This document shows, piece after piece, positions 47,252 through 55,765 of a DNA stretch of 64,000 bases. The notes beneath the pieces were generated by a model, which had not been told where the DNA came from, ran no database searches, and saw only the letters and a program-made list of their open reading frames with translations. Every line of letters starts with the position of its first letter. Position 1 is the stretch's first letter. The stretch comes from Ornithinimicrobium sediminis. GTDB lineage: Bacteria; Actinomycetota; Actinomycetes; Actinomycetales; Dermatophilaceae. The stretch lies in the NCBI RefSeq assembly GCF_021272345.1, contig NZ_JAJSDQ010000001.1:186001-250000 (forward strand). Reading direction: 5' to 3'. The translations under genes were made by a program, and so were the position numbers.

Positions 47252-48379
47252 ATGCGATGGACAATTTTCCTCATAGGCCCCATGCCACTCGAGGGACCCG
47301 ATCACTTCGACAAAATGATCGCTGGAGTGGTCGCCGAACTTCAGACGTTTGGTTACAGGTCACCGACCGAAGGGGCAGTCTCTCTAACCGGCGGAGGGAC
47401 AGTGAGAAGCTTGACTCTCAACAGGGAAGGTGACGGTGACCAAATCACGATATTGCGTCCGCACGAACTGTTTCGGCCGAACAGCATCCGCACCAATGTA
47501 TTCGATGCTATCGATGATTCAGATCTTGTAATCGCGGACCTAACCGACGTTCGGCCAGCAGTGATCTACGAAGTAGCGTTCGCACACGCCCTGGGCATAT
47601 GGACAATACTCCTCGGATCCGAAACGGATGCAAGTCAGATGTTTTACCTGCGCGACTATCGTCATGCCCGAGTGGACTTTGCGGAACAAGAGATACGATC
47701 AGAAGAGTTCCGTCTAGCCATCGGAACGTGGCTGCATGATCGCAGCAAGCGTTTCGACGCCGGCAATCCGTATACCGACTTTTACGGTGCGCCAATACCG
47801 GACATTTCCGCCGCTAATGGTTTGGCAGCAGGGTACTATGAGAATTTCCTGCGTCCAGTGCTTGCCAGTGGCTCGCAAGTGGTGAACAGGACTGGGGGTG
47901 AAGAGATTCGCCAGGCGGTCCGCGGTGTGTTGGTGGTCAAACCCCCCAACTTGCGCAACTTCTTTGACCTCTTGGAAAATACGCGCTCGGCTCTTGTGAG
48001 AGCTTTTCCGGACATGACCCTCCGGGGAGAGCGGGGAAGAGTCTACATCGATACAGTGGATTATGGCCCCAGGACCTGCGCATTCGTCGTCGACGGGTGG
48101 CTGGTTGACGTTCCACGGACAGTCTTAACACTTGAGCGGTCACCTCGTCTCCGGCGCACCTCTTCCCAGGGGCGAGGTGCGGTGGTCAATCAGAGAGCAC
48201 ATGAGCACCTCTCTGCGGTCCTGATTGAGCGGTTCCTCGAGGTCGCGCGATTAGCATTGGACGACGCCATCACCAGGAAGGTAGAAGAGAGGTTCTACTA
48301 CGGGACGCCCAATGACCTCGTCGAGTTTCTTTTGCTCCGCGACCGGCCACTGGAAGAGAGGCCCTCAGTCTGGGGATGA
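47252..48379 (+). CDS. Deoxyribosyltransferase/TIR-like domain fused to a prokaryotic STING domain
   Basis: 375 residues; RBS GAGGAG before ATG 47252. Residues 1-165: Rossmann-like nucleoside 2-deoxyribosyltransferase fold (MRWTIFLIGPMPLEG; SDLVIADLTDVRPAVIYEVA with Glu about 107). Residues 185-345: STING cyclic-dinucleotide-binding domain; NGLAAGYYENFLRPVL matches the helix that in human STING reads GLAWSYYIGYLRLIL. GRVYIDTVDY, VDVPRTVLTL (the D-x-P-T-x-L strand of bacterial STING) and the closing amphipathic helix follow. Known bacterial STING fusions carry TIR or TM effectors next to a CD-NTase; no cyclase is visible here. The 3' end overlaps a truncated IS30 gene by 15 bp. Confidence 0.72.
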   Translation: MRWTIFLIGPMPLEGPDHFDKMIAGVVAELQTFGYRSPTEGAVSLTGGGTVRSLTLNREGDGDQITILRPHELFRPNSIRTNVFDAIDDSDLVIADLTDVRPAVIYEVAFAHALGIWTILLGSETDASQMFYLRDYRHARVDFAEQEIRSEEFRLAIGTWLHDRSKRFDAGNPYTDFYGAPIPDISAANGLAAGYYENFLRPVLASGSQVVNRTGGEEIRQAVRGVLVVKPPNLRNFFDLLENTRSALVRAFPDMTLRGERGRVYIDTVDYGPRTCAFVVDGWLVDVPRTVLTLERSPRLRRTSSQGRGAVVNQRAHEHLSAVLIERFLEVARLALDDAITRKVEERFYYGTPNDLVEFLLLRDRPLEERPSVWG

Positions 48380-49567
48380 GCGACTCGTAGACCCGTTTCT
48401 GGTCTTCTCCGATCCGATGACGAGATACACAAGTAGTTGTCCATGCGGGTTGTTGAGTTCGTTCTCGACCGCGAGGGGGTGCTCAGCCGGGTGGGTCCCC
48501 AGGTCGGTTCCCTTGGGGAAGTAGTCGCACAGCAGGCCGTTGGTGTTCTCGTTGGAGCCGTGTTGCCAGGGCGAGTGGGAGTCGCAGAAGTACACGGCTG
48601 CTCCCAGCGATCGGGTGATGGACAGGTGCCGGGTCATCTCGGTGCCCTGGTCCCAGGTGATCGAGCGCAGCAACCCTGGTGGCAGGTCGACGAGCCGGGC
48701 TGTCAGCGCCTGGTGCAGGGCGTCGGCATCGCGCAAAGGCAGGTGCAGCAGCCGCACCATCCGGGTCTGACGCTCGACCAGGGTGCCGATCGCCGATCGC
48801 TGGTCCCGGCCGATGATGAGGTCGCCTTCCCAGTGGCCGGCCTCGGCCCGGTCGGTGGGCTCGAAGGGTCGTTGGTGGATGGTGAGCATGGGTTGCTCGA
48901 ACCGCGGGCGGCGTCGTTCGGTGCGTTGCTGAGCCCGCCGGTGCTCACGCCCGGTCCGCAGCGGGGAACGGCGGTGCGGCGCCAACGGGGAGGGCCGCAT
49001 CAGCGCGGATCCTGGCTGGTAAATGGCCTGGTAGATGCTCTCGTGGCACAGCTGCATGCCACGCTGGCCGGGGAACCGTGTCCTGAGGTGGCGGCTGATC
49101 TGCTGGGGGCTCCACCGCTGAGCGAGCAGCTCGCCGACCAGGCGTCGCAGCCGCGGGTTCGTCTCGATGCGGCGATGGTGCTGGCGGCTCCGGCGGGAGG
49201 TGGCCGTGCGGTGCGCCTCGAACGGCCGGTAGCCCGCACCCTTGGTCGCGTTGCGGCGCAGCTCGCGCGAGATCGTCGACGGCGCCCGCCCGACCTCCTG
49301 GGCGATCGCGCGCACCCCGAGGCCGGAGTGCTGCAGGTCGGCGATGCGGACCCGTTCGTCCTGGGACAGGTACCGCGCGCTGACCTGGTGCACGGCCAAC
49401 CGGTCCAGAGCCGGCACGAACCCCACGACCCGACCGCCGCGATACACCTTTGCACCGCGAGCCCAGTTGTGACCGGCGGTGCGTGAGACACCCACCTCGC
49501 GGGCAGCAGCGGAGATGCTCCACCCTCGCTCGCGCAGCTGGACGAATCGGGCACGCTTGGCCGACAA
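48365..49567 (-). pseudogene. IS30-family transposase, C-terminally truncated
   Basis: N-terminal HTH segments (SISAAAREVGVSRTAGHNWA; GVRAIAQEVGRAPSTISREL) and catalytic motifs HWEGDLIIGRDQ, SITWDQGTEMTRH, HSPWQHGSNENTNGLL are intact. After VENELNN the expected 'RPRxxLGxxTPAE' ending is replaced by unrelated residues (PHGQLLVYLVIGSEKTRNGS), so the element is cut at about 48450. It faces left, mirroring the IS30 at 45300. Confidence 0.75.
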
Positions 49568-49588
49568 CGGACGCCGCCCCGGCGGTCA

Positions 49589-50977
49589 AGTCCACGGTGG
49601 TGGTGTACGACGGTGATCCGTCGTTGTTGGTGATCAGGCGCTGATGGGTGTGGGGTCGGCCTCCGTGGTGGTGTGTAGGGCGGTGCGGCAGCGGGTGAGG
49701 ACTTCCAGGCCGAGGTAGCGGCGTTGCTCGGCCCATTCGTCGTGCTGCTCGGCGAGCACGGCGCCCACGAGGCGGATGATCGCCTCCCGGTTGGGGAAGA
49801 TGCCCACGACGTCGGTGCGCCGGCGGATCTCCCGGTTCAGTCGTTCGTTGGGGTTGTTCGACCAGATCTGGCGCCACACCTCCTTGGGAAAGGTGGTGAA
49901 GGCCAGGATGTCGCCACGGCCGGCGTCCAGGTGCTCGGCCACGGCGGGCAGCTTGTCGGCCAGGGTGTCCAGGACACGGTCGAACTGGGCGTGCACGGCG
50001 CCGGCGTCGGGTTGGTCGTAGACCGAGTGCAACAGCGCTTTGACCCATGGCCAGGACGACTTGGGGGTGGTGGCCATCAGGTTCGCCGCGTAGTGGGTGC
50101 GGCAGCGTTGCCAGCCGGCCCCGGGCAGCGTCGCGCCGATCGCCTCGACCAGACCGGCGTGGGCGTCCGAGGTCACCAGGGCGACACCGTCCAGGCCGCG
50201 GGCCACGAGGTCACGGAAGAACGCCAGCCAGGACGCGCCCGTCTCCCCGGTAGCGACCTGCAGGCCAAGGACCTCGCGGTATCCCTCGGCGTTGACACCG
50301 GTCGCGACGAGGGCGGCGACCTTGACCACCCGTCCTCCCTCACGGACCTTGAGCACCAGGGCGTCCGCGGCGATGAACGTGTACGGGCCCTCGGTCAGCC
50401 GGCGGCTCCGGAACTGCTTGACGTGCTCGTCGAGGTCCTGGGCCATCACCGAGACCTGGGACTTGGACAGGCCGGTGATCCCCAAGGTCTGCACGAGCTT
50501 GTCCATCCGCCGGGTGGACACCCCCAGCAGGTAGCAGGTCGCCACCACCGTGGTCAGCGCCGCCTCCGCGCGCCGGCGCCGTTGCAGCAACCAGTCCGGG
50601 AAGAACGACCCCTCCCGCAGCTTGGGGATCGCGACATCCACCGTGCCGACCCGGGTGTCCAGGTCCCGGTGCCGGTACCCGTTGCGACGGTTGGTCCGGG
50701 CCTCGTCGCGGGCTCCGTACTGGGCCCCGCACACCGTGTCGGCCTGCGCCGACAGCAACGCGTTGATGAACGTCGTGAGCATCTGACGCATCAGATCGGG
50801 ACTGGCCTGGGCCAGCTGCTCGTGCAAGAACTGCTCGGGGTCGATACTGGACCTGGCGGTCATCGCAGTGCCTCTCTTCGAGTGGGTTGTAGGAGATTCC
50901 TCGAAGGATCACGCGGTGACCGCCCCACGTCTACCCCGCTGGGACACTCACCACGTCGTACACCACTCTGCTGGACT
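49589..50977 (-). mobile_element. IS256-family insertion sequence, complete
   Basis: Imperfect 24-bp terminal inverted repeats: 49589-49612 and 50954-50977 both read AGTCCA, six variable bases, then TGGTGTACGACG from the outside in. They enclose one intact transposase gene. Confidence 0.75.
49634..50863 (-). CDS. IS256-family transposase
   Basis: 409 residues, intact. NGYRHRDLDTRVGTVDVAIP, FIAADALVLKVREGG (first Asp), ALVTSDAHAGLVEAIGATLP (second Asp), WQRCRTHYAANLM and NNPNERLNREIRRRTDVVGI (Glu) give the full DDE set of Mutator-type transposases. Clearly related to, but diverged from, the broken copy at 43958-45207. Confidence 0.93.
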   Translation of the reverse strand: MTARSSIDPEQFLHEQLAQASPDLMRQMLTTFINALLSAQADTVCGAQYGARDEARTNRRNGYRHRDLDTRVGTVDVAIPKLREGSFFPDWLLQRRRRAEAALTTVVATCYLLGVSTRRMDKLVQTLGITGLSKSQVSVMAQDLDEHVKQFRSRRLTEGPYTFIAADALVLKVREGGRVVKVAALVATGVNAEGYREVLGLQVATGETGASWLAFFRDLVARGLDGVALVTSDAHAGLVEAIGATLPGAGWQRCRTHYAANLMATTPKSSWPWVKALLHSVYDQPDAGAVHAQFDRVLDTLADKLPAVAEHLDAGRGDILAFTTFPKEVWRQIWSNNPNERLNREIRRRTDVVGIFPNREAIIRLVGAVLAEQHDEWAEQRRYLGLEVLTRCRTALHTTTEADPTPISA

Positions 50978-51540
50978 CCACTGCCCCGGGCCCCTTCTTC
51001 CTACGACGAGTCAATGACCTCACGCTCCGGACTGTAGGGAAGCGTTGCGACAGTGCCTGGAAACCGCCCTGCCGTCACGGGGTCAGTTTTCACGTGCCAC
51101 CGACACCGCGGAGAGCCTCTGAGACCTCCATCGGACAGTCTCGGGGCGACGCACCCGCCGGAGTACGGAGTACACAGTGTCCGATGAGACGCTTGGGGTT
51201 TCCTTAGCGGAGCAAGCCGGGTGCTTGTCGGCCGCCCGTGCTAGAGACCGTGTTCGTGGTGACTCCTCGGTACAGGTGACATGGCCAGGGCGACCACATC
51301 CCGTGGCATGCGCCGGAGCACAAACAGTGCCGGTGATGGCACCGAGCTTGAGCAGCTTCTGGTCGCGGAACGCAGGTCGGTCGCAGATGGCCGCTGCGTA
51401 CGTGGCCAGCTGGCCCTCGATCCTCTCCAACGTCGCCGTGTCGCTGAGAACATCCAGCCGTGCTCGTCAGCCCTGGCACCTCTGCAGTTCCACTGTGGAT
51501 AGTTGGTCGCCGCTTGGCTTCGCTTGGCTACCCTGCGCTC
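50978..51540. other. Gap with an IS21-like end
   Basis: About 560 bp without a gene. GGGGTCAGTTTTCACGTGCC at 51079-51098 resembles the terminal sequence of IS21-type elements, suggesting a deleted IS. Nothing else is recognisable. Confidence 0.35.
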
Positions 51541-51777
51541 ATGCGGGAGATCACTGCCACAGCTCTGCACGAGCAGCGTCTCCTTGAGCGGCTCGAACTA
51601 GCCGCAGCCGAGCTCCGCCACGCCGAGGAGAGTGCCGCTCGGGCCCGTCTCACTCGGGATGCGGCGGTCCGAGCCGCTGCTCAGGCCGGGATTCCGGGCA
51701 GTCGCGTTTGCGAAACCGTTGGCCTCAGTGTCGGCATGGTCTCGCGCATCCTGCGAGCACCGCGACCGGGAGGGTGA
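51541..51777 (+). CDS. Small helix-turn-helix protein
   Basis: 78 residues: a charged coiled-coil-like helix (LLERLELAAAELRHAEESAA) followed by an HTH (AVRAAAQAGIPGSRVCETVG, LSVGMVSRIL). Similar small proteins with a region-4-like HTH are common on actinobacterial mobile elements. Single gene facing the long minus-strand gene 51812-53272. Likely a DNA-binding accessory protein; target unknown. Confidence 0.6.
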   Translation: MREITATALHEQRLLERLELAAAELRHAEESAARARLTRDAAVRAAAQAGIPGSRVCETVGLSVGMVSRILRAPRPGG

Positions 51778-51811
51778 GTACGCCACACCGTGTCGTGCCC
51801 TTTCGCTGAGG

Positions 51812-53272
51812 TTACCAGTGCGTGCTCACGTCGCTCCCCGTCGCTGAACGTCCTGCTGCGTTGAGGGCCTCATGTTTGTGGTCCGTGGACAGCCTGTGCC
51901 TGTCCCTGGTTTCGCGGGCTGCGGGGGGTGGGATGCTCGCTGTGTCCCGCGTGCCGTCGCCGGCTGACAGGGTGGCTCGTAGTGATGCGCGCGAGGCCGC
52001 CGCGACCTGGGCGGCTGCGTCCTCCGTGGCGGCACGGAGCCTGTCCGGGATCGGGATGGCCCGCTTGTGGATCATGTCTCGGGGTGCGACGACTGACTGC
52101 TCGTGCGGCAGGGCGTGTCGGTCGTCGGTCGACTTCAGGAGGATGTTGGCTGTTTGGGCGTCCACGAGCAGCGGCGCGCTACGTGCGGTCTCTCTGAATA
52201 CGCTGGCGACTCCGGCCAAGGTGGCGTTTAACCGGTGTAAGGACCGCACCATGGACGACATCTCGATCCGGCGGTCGATGTCCTCGAAGGTGGCGGGCCC
52301 GGCCGTGCCCCCGGTGACCTCGCGCATCGCCGTGGGCAGCTCCCACCCGGCCCTGCTCAGGGCTGGTGGGCTCGTGTCGAGACGGTGGCTGAGTTGACGC
52401 AGCAGCGTGTGGGTGTGGTCCCACGTCTCGATCATCGTCTCTAGAGCAGGAGCGAGCTCATGGTCGAACGCCCGCCGGTCGACGTGCCCTGTCTCGACGG
52501 CTGCCCGCCACAGCCGCGCAGCGTGGACCGTGGCTGCGAAGGCGGATCCGGCCACCCGGGTCATCGCTTGCGTCGTCGGTTCCCGGACCAGGGCACGTTG
52601 GGCCTGCACGTCCCATTGGGCGATGGCTGCCGGGATCCGGGTGTCGTCCACGGGTTCGCGTTGTCTGCCCTCCAACGCGTGCGGGTAGTGCCCAGAGATG
52701 TAGGAGTGAGCGACCTGCTCGACGTCCAGCACGCGGTGGCGTAGCTCGTCAGCCGAGACGTGGTGGACCCGCAGGCGGGCATCGAAGCGCTCTGCGAGCG
52801 CGTTCTGGGCCAGGCCCACGGAGACGGCGTGGGACGTGACGTACAGCGTGTGCATGATGTTGACGCGCGCGGCGAAGGCGTCCCGCAGTTGCGCATCGGT
52901 CCATCGTGAGGGTTCCCTTCGTTCCAGGACGCCGCTGCCGCTGATCAGTTCCGCAGCGTGCGCGAAGGACTGGCCGATCTCTTGGAGGGTGGGGTCCACC
53001 TCGCTCGCGCCGCCGGCTGAGCGGTGCAAGGTCCGGGCCGACCGCTCCAGCTGGTCGATGACGTGCATCCCGGTCGCGGCGGCGTCCGAGCGCTGCGGGA
53101 GCCGGTGCCACACCTCGCTGGCACCTTCCACGGCCTCACCCCAGCCCCGCAGCATGGCCCGCCCGTCCCGGTGGGGCGCCTCATAGAGGAGGTCACGGGC
53201 CAGCAGGTTCGTCCGGTCGATGAGCTCACCGACGCTGGACGGGTAGATGGTGGGCTTCCGTCGCTTGCTCAT
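51812..53272 (-). CDS. Hypothetical protein of a mobile element
   Basis: 486 residues, largely helical and soluble, with no membrane segment or catalytic motif recognised. Contains HAAELISGSGVLERREPSRW, VNIMHTLYVTSHAVSVGLAQ and YISGHYPHALEGRQREPVDD. The final 90 residues are low-complexity and polar. Coupled by a 4-bp ATGA overlap to the upstream gene. Long, helical, unannotated proteins of this kind occur near relaxases in actinobacterial integrative elements; no specific role can be given. Confidence 0.65.
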   Translation of the reverse strand: MSKRRKPTIYPSSVGELIDRTNLLARDLLYEAPHRDGRAMLRGWGEAVEGASEVWHRLPQRSDAAATGMHVIDQLERSARTLHRSAGGASEVDPTLQEIGQSFAHAAELISGSGVLERREPSRWTDAQLRDAFAARVNIMHTLYVTSHAVSVGLAQNALAERFDARLRVHHVSADELRHRVLDVEQVAHSYISGHYPHALEGRQREPVDDTRIPAAIAQWDVQAQRALVREPTTQAMTRVAGSAFAATVHAARLWRAAVETGHVDRRAFDHELAPALETMIETWDHTHTLLRQLSHRLDTSPPALSRAGWELPTAMREVTGGTAGPATFEDIDRRIEMSSMVRSLHRLNATLAGVASVFRETARSAPLLVDAQTANILLKSTDDRHALPHEQSVVAPRDMIHKRAIPIPDRLRAATEDAAAQVAAASRASLRATLSAGDGTRDTASIPPPAARETRDRHRLSTDHKHEALNAAGRSATGSDVSTHW

Positions 53273-53634
53273 GAGAAGTCCCGGACCGTGTCCCTGAGCA
53301 GCGTGACGACCGAGTCGATCCCTGGTAGGGACTGCTGGATGGGCATTGTCCGACTGAGTTCTTCAGCCCGCCGGGCCAGCTCGACCGGGTCACTGCCAGC
53401 GATGCCGGGTCGTTCCAAGAGCGCGTCCCGGTACGTGGCTGGCACCAGGTGGAGCACCTGGTCGCAGGCGTAGGTCAGGTTGCTCGCCAACGCGACCGAG
53501 TCCAAGTCGCGGGTCGCGCTGGCCCGGCCGGCGGCCTCGGTGCTCGCCTTCCACAGCAGCTGGTGCATCTGCACGAGCACCTGAGCGGCGGCAGGTATGC
53601 CGGCTCTGGGTCGGCGCTTCTCTTGTGGTGTCAT
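53269..53634 (-). CDS. Hypothetical protein, coupled to the 486-residue gene
   Basis: 121 residues from ATG 53634, preceded by AGGAAGAG. Helical; contains AAAQVLVQMHQLLWKASTEA and LASNLTYACDQVLHLVPATY. The last residues (LPGIDSVVTLLRDTVRDFS) run into the ATGA overlap with the next gene. Probably encodes a subunit acting with the downstream protein. No known family recognised. Confidence 0.6.
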   Translation of the reverse strand: MTPQEKRRPRAGIPAAAQVLVQMHQLLWKASTEAAGRASATRDLDSVALASNLTYACDQVLHLVPATYRDALLERPGIAGSDPVELARRAEELSRTMPIQQSLPGIDSVVTLLRDTVRDFS

Positions 53635-53869
53635 CGAGCTCTTCCTTTCTGTGGAGGTCATCACCTGAGTACTGCCGCCGACGCGGTTGACTGCGGCGAT
53701 GCCCGTCTCTGGGGAGGGCCGGTGGTGGAGCAGGAGTGCCTGTGGACAAGCGGCCACCGCCTGTCGGTGGGCTCCTGCACGCTGGTCATGACTCCCAAAG
53801 CGGGGGCACGGTCACTGGGGTCTCACGACTCCCGGACTGGTCGCTCAGAAGGAGCGACAAACCACCGAG

Positions 53870-54922
53870 GTGAGGCCGATGACGATCCGCAGAGCAGGAC
53901 GGGCGCGAGCGAGAGCGCTGGTCGTTCCGGCCCTGATGAGCGCTGCCTTGTGGTTGGTTGTTGGCGAGCTGGCGCTAGGCCGGTACGGGCCGGCCGTGCT
54001 GCTGATGGTCCTGCCGTTCCTGGCCGCGGCCGCCAACACCCGGAAGGGTGAGAGGTTGCTGGCCCACCTCGTGCTGCGTGCTCGTGCGCCCAGGCTGCAC
54101 CAACGGCACACGTTGGCGACGGTGGCCGAGATCCTGCTGCGCCAGGGCGTGCCGCCTGACCAGGTCCTCCTGCTGGTCAGGCCCGGACGGCAGGTGGACG
54201 CCACCGCAGTGGGGCGGCGGGCCGTGGTGGTCAGCCGCGGCCTGGTCGAAGCGGTCCGCTCAGGTCACCTGGCGCCACGAGCAGCGGCCTCGGTCATCAC
54301 GCACGAGCTGGGCGTGCTGCGCGCCGGTCTGACCCGTCACGACCCGGGAGTGATGGTCCTACTGGCCCCATGGAAGGTCTGGTTGACGTTCATCCTCATC
54401 ATGTGGGGCATCGCCGCGACCTTCCTGTCCCACCGTTTGATGGTGGCGTGCCTGGTGATCAACGCCGGGGTGGGAGTCTGGTTGGGCGCCACCGAGGACC
54501 CCGTCATGTACGCCTCCACCGCCGTCATGACCGTGGTACTGGGAACCTGGTGGGCCATCCGGTCCTGGGAACGTGCCCGCGAGCAGGTCGGGGACCGGTA
54601 CCTGCTCCAAACCGGCCTGGCAGGGGTCTACGCCGACCTGCTGACCGCCAGCTTCGACGACGACTACGCCCGGGACCGTGCAGTGCGGCTGCGGTATCCG
54701 CAGCCGCACTGTGTGCCCCCAGTCGTCCCGGAAGCTTCACCCGCGGCGACGGCGGTGCTCAGTACGACGGGACACCGACGGTCTGCGCGCGGCCGCCGGC
54801 GATCTCCACACCGGTCAGGTCCAGCCCGCCCTGACCGGGATAGATCTTGGCACGGGCAGCCTCCAACAACGCCGACGGCTCTGCATCGGTACGCGCGGAC
54901 CCGAGATGCTCGAGGACCTTGA
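53870..54922 (+). CDS. Membrane protein with degenerate M48-type metalloprotease motif, chimeric C-terminus
   Basis: 350 residues; ATG 53879 is an alternative start. Two N-terminal helices (VVPALMSAALWLVVGELALG; GPAVLLMVLPFLAAAA) and two later ones (WLTFILIMWGIAATF; VMYASTAVMTVVLGTWW). The M48 position reads SVITHELGVLRAG: HExxH is replaced by HELGV, so the second zinc His is missing and proteolysis is doubtful. From about residue 290 the sequence is Arg/Pro-rich and antisense to an IS1634 fragment, so the original C-terminus has been lost. Confidence 0.6.
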   Translation: MRPMTIRRAGRARARALVVPALMSAALWLVVGELALGRYGPAVLLMVLPFLAAAANTRKGERLLAHLVLRARAPRLHQRHTLATVAEILLRQGVPPDQVLLLVRPGRQVDATAVGRRAVVVSRGLVEAVRSGHLAPRAAASVITHELGVLRAGLTRHDPGVMVLLAPWKVWLTFILIMWGIAATFLSHRLMVACLVINAGVGVWLGATEDPVMYASTAVMTVVLGTWWAIRSWERAREQVGDRYLLQTGLAGVYADLLTASFDDDYARDRAVRLRYPQPHCVPPVVPEASPAATAVLSTTGHRRSARGRRRSPHRSGPARPDRDRSWHGQPPTTPTALHRYARTRDARGP

Positions 54923-54998
54923 CCCGACCACCCTCGCGCTCGGCGATCTGCACCGCCGTGGCCCCGGACTTCGTCCGGACCTTGGGCACAAACACCAC
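54759..54998 (-). pseudogene. IS1634-family transposase, N-terminal fragment
   Basis: 79 residues: FVPKVRTKSGATAVQIAERE, KVLEHLGSARTDAEPSALLE, AARAKIYPGQGGLDL, matching the start of IS1634-type transposases. The remaining about 400 residues are absent. The fragment has truncated the M48-like gene on the other strand. Confidence 0.65.
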
Positions 54999-55225
54999 GA
55001 GCAGAGACCGTACCGACCCTGATTAGTGTGTTGCCCACCCCGACCACGATCCCCTGAACAGCACCAACGTCATGCAGAGCGTCGAATCAGCCGAAAGGGG
55101 CACGAGTCAGGTAGAGGTGGCAGCCCAAGCCTTTCGATAGCGGCCTTGCCACTCTGTCGCCAAGTTTGAAGTCATGAAGAACGAACGAGGTTAGATAGCG
55201 CCGGGCTCGAACCATTGCCCGGGGC

Positions 55226-55765
55226 CTACCCATCGTAAACCCGCATACGTATGGTTGCCTCACTCAATCCGGATACACTCACAGACATCTCTGTGTATTC
55301 ACCCCGCCAAGCGGGGACCGAACCGCGATACTTCAAACCAAGTTCTCGACAATGCTTCCTATGTTTATCGGGATCGCGTCGGATGTCGCCGACAAACGTA
55401 ACCCAAAAACTGGTGCTTAGCTGCATCGCATCAACGGTGGCGCGGAACCGTTCACATGCGGCTGTTACCTCGACCGCCAGGTCGTTTTCCCAGCCTGGCT
55501 GCGAGGCGTCAATGGTCGGCACGGACCTCGTGAGCGATTGATGTTCGCCCCAGTCGATAGCGAACTCCTGCTCCACCACTCGCTTCGACGTGTGATCGAC
55601 GGCGTATACCCCTACAGCACTCAGCAGCTTTCTCTCAATGGCCCCCGATATGGTCGTCGCCCGGTCGCGAGATATCCCTGCCAACTCCATGAAACGCTTC
55701 GAATGAAAGCTAAGAGCCGTCAATCGCGTCCACGAATGCGTGTGCGTGCGTACCCTCGGACTCAT
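55226..55765 (-). CDS. Hypothetical protein, third gene of the Rubisco-activase-like operon
   Basis: 179 residues, soluble, overlapping the AAA+ gene by 4 bp. Contains HTHSWTRLTALSFHSKRFME, LAGISRDRATTISGAIERKL, VVEQEFAIDWGEHQSLTRSV and STSFWVTFVGDIRRDPDKHR. The pattern of an N-terminal helical pair followed by beta strands vaguely recalls bacterial HORMA proteins, partners of AAA+ Trip13 in CBASS, but the diagnostic HORMA blocks are not seen, so no family is assigned. Being coupled to the ATPase it is a candidate substrate or partner. Confidence 0.6.
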   Translation of the reverse strand: MSPRVRTHTHSWTRLTALSFHSKRFMELAGISRDRATTISGAIERKLLSAVGVYAVDHTSKRVVEQEFAIDWGEHQSLTRSVPTIDASQPGWENDLAVEVTAACERFRATVDAMQLSTSFWVTFVGDIRRDPDKHRKHCRELGLKYRGSVPAWRGEYTEMSVSVSGLSEATIRMRVYDG

